Source: Lepturacanthus savala (taxonomy: Eukaryota; Chordata; Actinopteri; Scombriformes; Trichiuridae). Taken from it: a stretch of 64,000 nucleotides of DNA. The number at the start of each line of letters is the position of its first letter. The first letter of the stretch is position 1. A model generated the notes under the pieces. That model saw nothing but the letters and a program-made list of their open reading frames with translations. It made no database searches and had not been told where the DNA came from. Shown here piece after piece: positions 1 through 11,480 of this stretch. The position numbers were made by a program, and so were the translations under genes. Location of the stretch: contig CM060468.1 in NCBI GenBank assembly GCA_030544235.1, forward strand, positions 6,485,758-6,549,757, written 5' to 3'.

Positions 1-1085
1 CAAAGCACCTCTGGGCATAAGTAGACTCTTTATTAATTATGTTTATTTTGCCATTTATATAACTATTATGACTATTCTGCTGTTTATTTTACTACACTGA
101 AGTCATTATAACATTGTTCAAATATTGACATTGTTCAGCTTTGTCTTTACAGAAAACTATTTTCTTTACTTTGAACTTTAACTATTTTTCCAAATAAATC
201 ACGGCTCTGTAGTGGTCAGGAAAGCTGTTTCTTCCTCTTGTCACCTGCATTATGAATACTTAATTTGCTTATGGAACTTATCAATAAAGAGTCAATGATA
301 AGAGCGGTTGTTTAGATGAGCATCATTAGATTTGTCTTATTGTCTTCAGCAAGTATGAGTCGTGATATCAAATGAAAAAAAGAAAAGAAAATGAATCCCC
401 TTGGCTGTGGGTTGCCAGGTTGTGGTGACAGATGGGTTGAAAAAACATGTGGCGCATGGATTCTCTGTGTAGACTGTGTTCCACAGACGATCTGGCAACT
501 CGGGTATTGTCATCAAACATACAAACGACTTTGATTATTCATAATAAAGTTTGAGGGCCATATAAATTACGGTAGTTTCCTGGGAGAAACAATAAAACGG
601 GCGGGCGATGGGAGATGACCTTAAAACCAGAGAAAAACGAGAGTGTTGGCAGGTCTGCATTCATTTTTAACAATAAATGACAAAATATGACAAAAGATGC
701 CAGGCGAGCAGTGCGGTAGACATTTGTCTCCCACACTGTGCCATACGTTTTAATATAAACCCTACAGCCCCGCTCCTCCTGGGAAGTTACCTGGTTTCAT
801 TTATATGTCTGGCTGTGCTGACTACACTGCTCATAAATTGCAGATGTGCTACTTCACAGTGTTTAGGTATATAACTTGTAAAGCCTGATAAGTAAATCAT
901 CAGCCGTGTTTCTCCGAGGTCTCTCATTCTCTCTGCTTGTCATTCTTCAGTATGCACTCGTTGCTGCATTACAGATAGCATGTTTCACCTGTACATTTGG
1001 TGACTTTGTGTGGGAGTGCTCCTTCCTCATGCATATATTCAGCTCTGCTTTTCTGGCCACATGGCCCTTCTGTAGCCATTTCACG
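1..1085. other. AT-rich intergenic stretch, nothing identified
   Basis: No gene, recognisable transposon or long repeat was seen. Open frames are all about 65 residues or shorter, overlap on both strands and resemble no family I know. Confidence 0.5.
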
Positions 1086-1930
1086 CACAAGCACATTTCT
1101 TAAGGAGATAAAGGCCTGGATGATGACGAATTTTCCTCCAGTTACAGTAAACAGCAGCGGAGCTGAATTTGCATTCTGCACCGGATTCATTCATCCACAA
1201 CTCATCTCACCTTTGACAGGTCATCCCTCTTTCTTCTTTATTCACTAATCTGGGTGTTAGGTTTGACCCTCAGTTGATCTCCATACAACACATCTATGCA
1301 AAGCTGTACCATCTCAAAAAGCATCTCTAAACTCCACCCCTCTCTAACCCTGTCAGATGCAGAGAAACTTGTCCTTTATCTCCTCCAAGCTGGACTACCG
1401 CAATGCGCTCTTCGTGGGGATCCCTGGCACAAGCATCCAGAAGCTCCAGTGAGATTCGGAATGGCACTGCCAGGATCCTGATGAGAGTGCGGAAAAAAAA
1501 AAAAAAAAAAAAAAATGAACATATAACGTTTTCATTGCGCTGGCTTCCTCTCTCCTTCAGGATCGACTACAAAGTCCTGCTACTCACATACAAATCTATC
1601 AACGGACATGTGCCTCATCGCCTACGGAAACCGACTATTCTACAAACCTCCACCTGCACCCTCAGATCTGTTAGCAGCTTGCTCCTCTGGGTCCCCCAGC
1701 ACTAAGCCCCGCGCCATGGGGGGGCTCAAGCTTTCTGCTCTGCTGCACTCGACTTTTGGGTCAACCTTCCTAACAATCAGAAGGCCTATACCATTTATAG
1801 TCAGGAAGGCTTTTTCATCTTAAGTCTTATTATTATTATTTTTTTTTTTGTCTGATTTATGCTATTATATGCTATATGAGTTTCACTATGGATGAAAAGT
1901 ATGGTACAAATTAAATTCTTATTATTATCA
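1086..1930 (+). mobile_element. Degenerate L2/Rex-type LINE, RT C-terminus and 3' UTR
   Basis: This is a fossil non-LTR retrotransposon 3' end. It opens with a frame reading EIKAWMMTNF, which matches the conserved 'DIKSWM' stretch downstream of the reverse-transcriptase core in fish L2/Rex-type LINEs. Next come a frame-shifted 'LSDAEKLV' segment and an arginine-rich 'ARILMRVRK' segment. From about 1517 the frame reads EHITFSLRWLPLSFRIDYK and then VLLLTYKSINGHVP, the usual 'HITPVL.SLHWLP..RIDFKILLL.YK.LNG' signature of these elements. The 3' UTR ends in TTATTATTA-type tail sequence near 1910-1930. Frameshifts and a long A-run make it non-functional. Exact clade (L2, CR1 or Rex1) is uncertain. 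Confidence 0.8.
1493..1515. repeat. A23 homopolymer inside the LINE fragment
   Basis: An uninterrupted run of 23 A lies between codons matching RVRK and EHIT of the LINE reverse-transcriptase tail. It is best explained as slippage expansion of a lysine-codon A-tract. It is not a retroposon poly(A) tail, because LINE homology continues on both sides. Confidence 0.85.
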
Positions 1931-2664
1931 TGAAACATGTGGTTAGGGCCACGGTTCGAAGATCACCCGGCGGCCCTGGATTTACTGATATTTCAGGGGG
2001 AATTTAGAAGGGAAAGTGGGACTAATCCTGCTTGTAAAAAATCCCAGGTAGAGGGATTAAGGCCTGTTGTGTTGTCAACCCAAAAATAGACACAGTCTTG
2101 GCAGTGAGGAGAGAGAGAGATGAGTACTGGTCTCTGAGTGTCTCTGTGTGCATGTAATGGTATGTGAGAAGTGCCAGGGGGATTTGAGAGGATGGAGGAG
2201 CATAACTGACCTCCTCTGGTAAACATCCTCGTACACGGTTCTCACACACAGGCACGTGCACCATGTGGCTATTGCATTACATGCCTATTCGTTCATTTGA
2301 AGCATGCCATGTCAAGATTAGAGAAAGTCTGTGGTGGACAATGCAGTCTGTTGCTTTTTTGACAATACAGACAGATACATATTAGTGGAAACCCAACAGT
2401 TGGCTCGTGGAACTTCTCTCAGTAGAAACTTCAAGGTTACGATAAACAGTTAACAGTTTCAGCAGTGCCCGCAGAATTGGAATCGGATTTGTGGTGGTAG
2501 CTGACAGGGGGTCGGTGTCATCTGTGTATGTGCCCAGAAAGAGGCGAACACCCACCCACGCTTTCTGAAATTAATAATTAAACAGCATTCTACTTTGAAT
2601 TCTGCAGAAACATAGCTCACATGCATCTGTGCCTCAATTGGTGATTAGAGTCCGAGATTCTCTG
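1931..2664. other. Intergenic stretch, no feature identified
   Basis: Mixed-composition DNA. A short box at 1953-1964 resembles a pol III B box but has no tRNA or SINE body around it. A short GA tract lies near 2107-2120. No coding frame is credible. Confidence 0.4.
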
Positions 2665-2800
2665 GATGTCATTGTGTCCTTGAGTATGATACTTAACCCT
2701 GCCGTCAGTGTATGAATGCGTGCGAAGGGCTGAATGAACATTCAAAATGTAAAGCGCTTTGAGTGGTCATAAGTCATGTATGGTAAATACAGTCCATTTA
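2665..2800 (+). mobile_element. 3' end of a small teleost retroposon
   Basis: The sequence runs from a decayed 'TTGAGCAAGGCACTTAACCC'-like box through 'GTGTATGAATG.GTG' to TGTAAAGCGCTTTGAGTGG and a TAAATACAGTCCATTTACC tail. This order is familiar from the 3' ends of abundant short retroposons in fish genomes. The 5' part is not recognisable, so the copy is 5'-truncated. Whether the parent is a SINE or a LINE cannot be decided here. Confidence 0.6.
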
Positions 2801-2812
2801 CCATACATGACT
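2772..2812. repeat. Perfect 17-bp inverted repeat, 7-nt loop
   Basis: The arms 2772-2788 and 2796-2812 are exact reverse complements (AGTCATGTATGGTAAAT and its complement) around the loop ACAGTCC. The left arm and loop fall in the retroposon tail. The right arm extends the tail's ATTTACC motif into new sequence, as if the arm had been copied back in inverted orientation. Confidence 0.95.
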
Positions 2813-3515
2813 TTTTAGAGGGCTTTCAACTTGAACGTCAACAGTTCAGACTGTCCTGATACTGTCTGAGAGACATACTGAGGTGGTCTGCTATTCTTCT
2901 TAAGTGAAATTGGTCTGCGGAAGCACAACTTTGCTCAGTGAGAGTCGGCCATTTTAGCACTTAGACGTTAGACTGGTCTTTGGAAATGTATTATTTCCTT
3001 ATTTACTTTATTATTAGGTTTTCATACAACTGAAATGACAAAACGTTGATTTTCAAAGATTTTAAAGGCAGTGCCTATTTTTTTTTATTTTATTTTATTT
3101 ATTCATGTATTTGTAGTTATCTGTGTCTATTTATTACTGATTGAATGTGAAATCATCACCAGAAGGTTTTACGCCCTTACTGAAATACTGAGTATATATA
3201 CATACCACCAAACCAAATGTGGGGGCTAGTTTGACTGTGTTTTTCTGGCTTGACTGAATTAAGTTGTCAGAGTTAAGCTCATTGCATCAGTTTAGGACGC
3301 GTTTGTGCATGGAGAGGAGAGGCTATTCACAAGACGGGTCCATCGTCAGTGTGTTTGTGAGAGGGAGAGTGAAGGCAGAGAAAAGAGGGGCTGAAGTGAA
3401 TCAATGTGCTGCGTGCAGCTTTACAATGAAATAACATTTTACCCATTTTAAATAGGAAAAAAAAAATGAAAATCAATATGTGGCGGTCAGTGTTGATATT
3501 GTGGCGGGCATACAC
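2813..3515. other. AT-rich stretch, no feature identified
   Basis: AT-rich DNA with T-runs around 3079-3105 and no recognisable element or credible frame. Confidence 0.4.
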
Positions 3516-3600
3516 ATTATTCATGTCTTGTAGCATCCCCATAAGAGAAAAGCACAGTGTTTCCCATACTCTTATGGGGATGCTACAAGCCATGAATTAT
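3516..3600. repeat. 32-bp near-perfect inverted repeat (hairpin)
   Basis: The arms 3516-3547 and 3569-3600 pair at 30 of 32 positions. The inner 21 bp (3527-3547 with 3569-3589, core TAGCATCCCCATAAGAG) is exact. The loop is 21 nt. A transcript would fold into a stem of pre-miRNA size. It could also be the core of a foldback element or a templated inverted duplication. No known microRNA is recognised. Confidence 0.9.
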
Positions 3601-6039
3601 TATGAAAAATAATGTGACTAAAAGTCTAAGCTCCTACCACATGTCCATAGAGACTGCGATACTGGTGATTTATTGTTGTTTCTGTGACCCATGCATACCC
3701 ACCAAGCCGGGATTATTTTTTAAGATACTTTGGTACTGTTAGTGTTGTTCTGGGACAATTGACCTCACAGTAGAGTAGACAGTTACTATATGGTCATCTC
3801 AAATAGCTATACCTTACATGGTAGTGATTGATGAATCAGCTAATTGGCTGATTCATCTAATTCTGATTGGCTGACAGGTTTGCACTAATTTATAACTAGA
3901 CTCTTTATGCCTATATTAAAGTGTAAATAAGGAAAACAGCTAGTGCTATTTAATAAGTATAATGTACAATGTACAACTTGCTGGGTATTATGCCTTAATT
4001 ACTGTATATAAAACATTTCCAGTCAATGCATTAGACAAAAGAGGCAGAAAGAATAACCAACCAACTAAAATTCCCATTGTGGGGCACTACTGCTAAAGAA
4101 ATATAAAGACAAAAAAATAACAAAGAAATGGTTATTGAATAATAATTTAATCCTGCAAGCTTTTCTGAGGCCTGGACATGCCTGTTTCACCAGTCCAATT
4201 GTCTTTGATTGAAACCTTGCCTTTCAAATCAAATGTATTACCATGAATAATATTATCAAGCTACAGTTATTATGTCAGACCTTGATGATTTTTAATCACA
4301 CAGAGAGGTATTGTGTACTCTGTGTTACAAAGAAATGTAAAAGAATGATGAATGACACCACTGAAGTGTTTCATGAAGTACTGAAATGACAGAAATGGTT
4401 GAAGCACAAAGCATATTGTGAAATATTTTTATAGTAGAAAGTATTATTTACTTTCTCACAGTGGCAAACACAAAATCCTAGTTGAACTGTATAGTAATTC
4501 TAACCTTATGTGTATTCAGAACACACTGAGGAGTGTTTGCCCTCTTTTACAAGTGTGTTGGTTTAACAATGTAAAAACCAGACTACACACAAAACAAATG
4601 ATGAATACAAAATAAAGAATCATGCATCATTCAATCAATCCTCAATCATTAACACAAAGGCAAAGACATCATGTCTTGCATAGTAATAAGCATTCTTAAA
4701 AACACTGCAAATAAAACCCATCAATTTCCAGGTAACCAACATAGTGTTGCCCAACATAGTCCTCCCTGTACTGGAGGGCAGCTTTCATGGGACTATAAAA
4801 AAGAATCGGAGCCCTTATTTCAGTGATTCAGTGGAGTGGAGGGAGTGATTTGGTGGATCTGTTAATCCAAGATGAAAAAGAAACAGTGACTTGAAAAGAA
4901 AATGTGTTAGAAGAGGATGAAATGGAAGAAAAGCACCTTGTGACTTCTCTCATGCAAAGGCGACGGAGCACAGAGCAGCCACAGCAGCGCAGCAGTCCAA
5001 AGCTTAACCTGATCAGTCTGTAGTCCGCCACACTTAATCACCACAAAGGACAAAAGAGAGGGCGATGCAGTATTAAAGTCATATTTCCTGTGGTTGTTTG
5101 AAACATGCAAACCACTTGTTCTGTTTGATGACTATTAGACCTGATGCAGAGTTGATTGTGTACAAGTGACAGAAAAGGAGGGCAGGTGGTTTGTGCAGGG
5201 TGGCAGTTTTATTGGTTATAATAAAACATAGCATTGAAAAATTGCTGTATTATTCACTATGAGTACAATTCATAGAAAAAAATAATGTTGGGTTCTACTA
5301 TTTTAAATAACATGAGATCATCGTCTGATTGTTAAAGTATTTTCTTTGTAAACAAATAGTGCCAAGTAAAAACTTTCCCTGCTTGCTAAAACATTACTGA
5401 AGCATAAATCACCTTAGCAAATGAATGATTGATTGATATTAAACATCTAACTAAAAGTTGCAGCATTATTTGAGGAAGCGCTAGTATCTCCAAACAGACG
5501 GCAAAGTTCCATGAAACAGGGGGCTGTCAGAGACAGATTGCAAAGTGGGCGTCACAAGGAGAAGACACCCCCAGGGAGACCAGTTCCTCACCCTTTCAGC
5601 ACTTAGGAACGGTAGGAGGTCTTCTGAATATTTGCAGTCAAGGTTTGGAGGACGATATCGCACCAAATCTCAACCCAAACAATCTGGAACAGACTGCATG
5701 CAGCCAATCTGCACGTTCATAGATATGTCATGACTGCCCTTCACTGTCAAGACACTTTATGTTGATGTCAGCAACACCTGCACAGGAGTCTGAACATGTG
5801 GAGGAATGTAAAGCAAAAAGTCCCAGTGAGAAGCATCTCTATCAGTGGAAAAACACGGCTTGTCATCGATGGAGATAATCTCAATAAAGGGGGATAATGA
5901 GATGAGATTCTGCAACTAGTGGCAATCCCATATCTCAACAGTCCAAAAAATATTATAAATATACTGGGTTAACTAATAGCATCAACACAGAAGGACAATG
6001 TAATACACGGAAGGAATCAAGGAAACATTGATTAAAATG
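3601..6039. other. AT-rich intergenic stretch with one small palindrome
   Basis: No transposon family or coding region is recognised. The one clear structure is a perfect 11-bp inverted repeat, GATGAATCAGC at 3830-3840 with its complement at 3847-3857 and a 6-nt spacer. The stretch has no long tandem repeats. Confidence 0.45.
3830..3857. repeat. Perfect 11-bp inverted repeat, 6-nt spacer
   Basis: GATGAATCAGC (3830-3840) and GCTGATTCATC (3847-3857) are exact reverse complements around TAATTG. The core TGAATCAGC resembles an AP-1/MAF-type half-site, so a protein-binding palindrome is possible but unsupported. Confidence 0.85.
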
Positions 6040-6320
6040 TCCGTAATTCAGATAAATCATGCCATTATATACTTCAAAAGAGTCAGCCAATCAGCCAAGT
6101 CTATTTTGGGCTGGTACTTTGGCAAGTCTTCTTCGGATCCTGTTGGAAGCAAAGCTAAAGTGAATCAGAAGTCAAGCTCATCCAGCTTTACAATACAGGA
6201 CTGTGTCATCAGCATAGTCACGGGTTCCGCTGCTACGTAAAACGCAACACAATGTCATTTATGTATAGTAGTGAAAAGGACAGGGCCTAAAATACATCAT
6301 TAATCCCTCATTGGAACAGT
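6040..6320 (-). mobile_element. Antisense LINE reverse-transcriptase fragment with YADD box
   Basis: Read on the minus strand, 6287 downwards gives GPVLFT, matching the 'LGPLLF.IYINDL' segment of non-LTR reverse transcriptases. About 24 codons further, 6216 down to 6190 gives YADDTVLYC, the catalytic motif of the polymerase palm. The spacing fits the family. The two motifs are one base out of frame with each other and a stop lies between them, so this is a dead fragment. The flanks are too decayed to define ends or clade. Confidence 0.7.
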
Positions 6321-8559
6321 TGCTTTTTTTATTGGTTCATGCCACGGAACAAAAAGAAAGTTCATACACCAGAGGATGTGCCTTTGTGAGAGCGCTTTGT
6401 GCTACTATAACTCAGATATTAACATGAATGAGAATATGTGCCCAACAGACACACACTCGCACACTTGCATATGTGCACACTGTTACCTAAGATGTACCAC
6501 CAAATGTCCCTGCCTTCTGCCTCATTTAACCTGGCAGAGCACCCTGTAATAATCTTGCAGATGGCCACCCCTCTCTCTCTCTCTCACATACACACATTTC
6601 CACACACTTCCACTGCCACTTTTTTCTCGTCCCTCCTCCGTCCAAATCTGTAAGCATAGCTTCAATTGAAAGCCTCTGTCTCTGGCTTGCATTACCTTCA
6701 ACATCGTTGTTGGCTCCCCGACCTTCAACCAACAATAGTTGCATTCATTTTATTTTTGCAGCATCTAGAGGCCAGGGAGCCCTATTCTCCTTCTACACAA
6801 GTGAGTCCCCTTACACAAACACGGGGTGAGCCAAGCCAGTCCACCAGCCAAGCCGAAGGCCGGAGCCTTAAAGTTAACAAACTTTGTCTCATCGCTGTCT
6901 CCCTTGAGCAGCTGCAGCTTTTGTCTCCAATTCGCTTCATCTCCTCCTGCTGTCCAATTCACTTTATCTCCAGGACACAACTGGACATTGCTCGCCTCTT
7001 CCTCTCTGATAAGGAGGAAGTAACTTACCTCCTCTCTTCATCCGTCTCGGTTTCTTTGTGACACACATGCAGTGTTTGTCTCTTTTCTATTCCTATTTCT
7101 ATTCAAGATGCATTCGAAAAATGTTTCCATATCAACCCGAGGCTTCTCCGAGCTTCCATCAGGACAGAGACAAGACAGGACATCAGGTACACATAAATTA
7201 TAATTATACTCCAATGATGTAACGTCCAATACCAGTGAAAGCAATTATTTCCCTTTCATGCTGCCGTTATGGCTCTCTGTCATTCCCCGCACATGCACAT
7301 GCTCGCATTTCCCCCAATTTATCCTGCAAAACTTTCCACCCCCAGAGGTGCAGATAAAATAATTGAGAAAAGAGAGACAGGAAGAGCTAGGACTCCAACA
7401 TCATATGATGCCAGGCTGAGCCAGCCAGCACTATATTCCTCACTTATTAATTTGAGTTCATGAATGAACCGGCATTGTGCTGTGAAAATGACTGGAGATT
7501 AGCACTGATTAAAGAGGGAAATCAGTTAACATAAGCACCACCCCCACATCCTCTCCAGCATCCCTCCTAATTAAATGCAGCCATGTGGAGCTGGGGCTTG
7601 TGGAGCCTGACTTTCTCCTGGGCCTCAGCTCCACTCCTGAAGCCTGCATATCAAATATGTAAACCACTTTCGATAGCGGACAGATGGAATTAATTATTTC
7701 CCATGACTTGACTGATGAGGCTACATGAAAGTTAGTGTGGGCAATTATTTTTGACATTAATGACACTATGTTTTTATGTTTCCTCATCTTTATATGAAGC
7801 AGCATGAATGGAGACCCTGGAAAGTGTTGAGTGAAACGCAGGTTACTATCTCCAGTGTTTTGTCATGTTATTGTAATCCCTAACAGAAGGCCCCTTTTTT
7901 AAGTAGATCAAGAGAACTTTTAGCTTCATATTGTAGCGAACTAGTTGAATAATGTCCAGCATAATGGGAGATTGAAGTATTACTCATATGGCAGATTTGA
8001 TCAGTGAAGACTGAGTCTCAGGATAAAACTGGTATTATTTTCTGTGTAAGTGAATAAAAAGGGTATTTTGCCGTGTGGTCATTTCAAATCATAAAAAAAG
8101 TGCACAAAATTGTTAAAGGTACCAGAGGTGAACTCAGTAGGTTGTGCACTCTGCCAGAGGATGACTCTCAGTGTCCGCCCAGTCTGACATAGTTTGCAGC
8201 AAGACTTTGCATTAAAAAAAAAGCTAGAAAATCCCAGAACTTTTATTCTGATTTGACCCTGAAAGCTAATTTGGATGATTCTCAAATAGAGAGTCAAAGA
8301 GCACCAGCATTTCTTGACCAAATTCACTAGTGTTTTAGCACCCCTAGAATATTCACTTTTATGAATATGTAACCAGGGAATATATCAAACGAAAGATCAA
8401 CGCTTCTAGTTTCAGGAATAAAAAAACATTTTCTTATATTTTCATTTATTCTATTTTGGCCAGACAGCTACAGCCCTACAGCCCCTATTTTTCTGTCCAA
8501 TTGGCTCCATTGGTCGGCTGGGTCATGTGGTGATGAAGTACTGCAGCTTGGGCAGTGCT
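6321..8559. other. Intergenic stretch, pyrimidine-rich in part
   Basis: 6430-7100 is CT-rich on the plus strand with a short (CT)n/(CA)n mixture at 6571-6610. 7260-7700 has ordinary complex sequence. 7900-8560 is AT-rich. The overlapping frames here (longest 131 residues at 6666-7061) have serine/leucine-rich composition and match no family I recognise. They look like by-products of the low-complexity composition. Confidence 0.4.
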
Positions 8560-11480
8560 TTTGTTTCGCCTCACATTTTTACAGCCAAGCAGTCACTAAA
8601 ATATGCTTCATTAGTGGCGAGGAATATGCGAGGAAGGGGGTTGTGATGAGATATACCGTCTTTGGCAGGGGAAGGTGTTAAAAGGGCGCTCTCAGGAGTC
8701 CCTCAAAGGAGGCAACAATACATTCTGTGGCAGCCTTTTCAAAATGCACATTGCCTTTGGACTTCTGTGCACCCATATGTTGCTCAAACATGAAATCATT
8801 CAACCTGGCTTACTGGCAAATTAGACTTGAGTGCAGGAAGATGCATTTTTGACCCGCGACACTCATTCATAGTCATGCCAGGCTCCACAAAGAAACTAAT
8901 AAAACATGATGAAGTGACTGAACCTCCACTCCGCGATACACTTTCTTTACAGCACACGTACTCTTTCTTGTGCTCGCAAGCATACAACGCAGGGCGCCCT
9001 GCTAATGGAGAGGAAATGATATACATATCATGGGAGGAGACGTGAAAGGACGACCCTACACCTATTCCGTCTGAGTCACCGACCGTGAATTTTCACATCT
9101 GCGTCCCTCCGGTTGCAACCGACGAGCGAGGGGAGCGCTTCATGTATTATGGATGAGGCGGAAAGGATGGAAGCGGAGAAAGGGAAGATGGTTGAAGGAG
9201 TTATCACACAGAGATGGAATCGTGCGGGCTTAGCAGTGCCTTCCCGTCCGTATTCCGAGACATCTTGGCGTGGGCCATTAGCGAGCACGCACTTAGGAGA
9301 ATCTTGTAAACACATAGACACTCCTCAGCTCGCATGCAGAGACAAATACTGACTTGATATATTCAAAGAAAACAGGGTTTTAGACCCTGGAGGCACTTGA
9401 GGGTTTGGTTAGGTGTTTTTTTCTCTCTCTCTTTTTTTCCCAAGTCTTTCAGGAGCTGTAGAGTAAATAGAAATGGGCTAATGCACCTCAGAAAGAGGAG
9501 GTGGAGGATTGCCTTAAGAGCACCTGACCGTGGCTGAAGGCATATCTAAAATAGTTGTAATAAGCACAGTCTAGAGGCGCACTACATTTAATAGAAACAT
9601 GCCCTGAGAGTGCGTGTTTTTTTTCCTGTTATGCTGCTGGTGCTGTAGCGAGAGCGTAGCTAGGACTCAATGCTTATTTCATGCAGTGGTTATAGAGTCT
9701 TAAGATTGGCTTGATTCGACAGGAGCTCACCAGGAACATAACCCCTCTCCCCCAAATACCCTTGTCTTGTGTTAAAAATGACAGCAACCTTTGCCAAACT
9801 GGATGCATTTTGCAAACGTCATCTTGAAGCTGCAGTGCCAATTTGTGGAAAGTGCGTGGGCTGTTAATTTAATTTCATATTGTTGAGTAAATGAATCATC
9901 TTCTGCACCTTTAGTCTGCTCGTAATTTGTTATGATGGCACCAGCATATGTGGCATAACGACTAATCAAGCTTACGAATTCTACAAGATCCTAATATTTT
10001 GTAATAAAATTAAAGCTGAATCTGATTCCATGTTCTTATCCCAGCTTAAAAACGTGCTTACTTCCCCAGTTGCTGTAGAGGGAACGTGTTCTGCAGCGGA
10101 GTCCTGCATCACCCATTACCATAAGTGCAGAGTCAATGAGTGATTCATGTATATTTTATGCTCATTTCTCATATTTGTCACACGAGGGTGTGAATAAGGT
10201 GAGGCAGATTTGTCTCATCTCGCACGCTGATCTTAAATTGTTTCTGTTAAGAGGCCACTGACCCGAATCTGGTACATATCAAATACTAATGTGCAAAGTC
10301 ATATTCCTGAGGTGCCTTTGACTTTAACTTTACTCACAGAATGCCTTTGCCCTCGCCAGGCTTTTTTATTCCCCTTAGTTGTTTGTGTGAGTATGAATCA
10401 AGCGCACCTTGAGCGCCGAAGACAGAGAAGCCATTCGACCGGGCGCTGGTATGCTATACTTCACTCTGTTTTGAAGGCATCAAGGGCTCTCTGGCTGATG
10501 TACCTGATCTGGCCTGACGGATGTGTATCTCTTTCCAACCATAAGTGACAATTACCCTGACAAAGTGCCACATACGAAGGAATGCCCCAATATATATCAC
10601 CAAAGTTAATAGAGTAAGCAGGGAAAAACCTAGGCCAACATCTGTTAAAGGTTGGATGAAGGGTGTGTTACGGGGGATGTGTGTGTGTGTTTTCTGTGCA
10701 CACGTCATGTTTATTTACAGGGCATATGATGCAGTGGATTGTATTTTAAAGCATGAGTGCGAAGCCAGTTCCCCTCGGTGGGCCATAAACATTTAAATTG
10801 GATCGTATTGTGTTTGCGCGACTGTGTGTGCGTTCACAAGCTCACAGTGGCGCAGAAAGTAATTTGCAAATTTCCCCTCGCTCGGCCGCTGACTTTATTT
10901 AAAGCAAAATTCACGTTTTGCCAAAGAAAGGGGTAGGGGGAAATGTGCACTTCCACACATCATTGCTCCCCCGTGTGCCAGATATGGCATTTTTCCACTT
11001 CTCAGACTGAGGGGAATGTTGCTGACTGGCAGGCGCTGCAGGGCCCTGTATGAACCGTTTCATAAGAATACATTGCAGGCACTACTTAATTGATATAGCA
11101 ATGCTTCAACCGTGACCTCAGCGCAGACGGGAGGAGGCTGCCTGACACCATTGGGATGTTTTCATTCACTCTGGAGCCATGACATGGCCCTGATTCACTT
11201 TGTAATGAGATATTTCTCATCTATAAAACTAATATTTACTCTTGCGGTTTCAGGCGTCACGGTTGACCCGGGTACGCCATTTAGGACATTAGAGGGCCTA
11301 TATGGTATCGAAATAATTAAATTTAGATTTTATTCATACTCATTAAGTGTCATTTTCATTGTATATTGTGTGCATAGTTTCATTGTTTCCTCTCTATTTA
11401 TTCAGGGTGATGAAGCGTTGCCCAGTCGGAGTGAGGGCTTGAGCGTATTCACCTGCACATAAAGTACATAAAAGTAATTA
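8560..11480. other. Complex, CpG-retaining non-coding block; candidate conserved elements
   Basis: This stretch has no recognised transposon and few simple repeats, and it keeps scattered CpGs, most clearly at 8850-9350 and 10840-11280. Homeodomain-type TAAT cores and E-box-like motifs are present, but such motifs are common by chance. Compositionally it resembles clusters of conserved non-coding elements around developmental genes. Conservation was not tested. The frame at 9113-9352 (79 residues) resembles no known protein. Confidence 0.3.

Noticed and set aside
1939..1985. tRNA or SINE start at a GGTTCGAAGATC box
   Set aside because: The A and B box spacing is too short and no body follows; probably chance.
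6666..7061. 131-residue plus-strand gene
   Set aside because: Ser/Leu-rich translation of pyrimidine-rich DNA without a recognisable domain.
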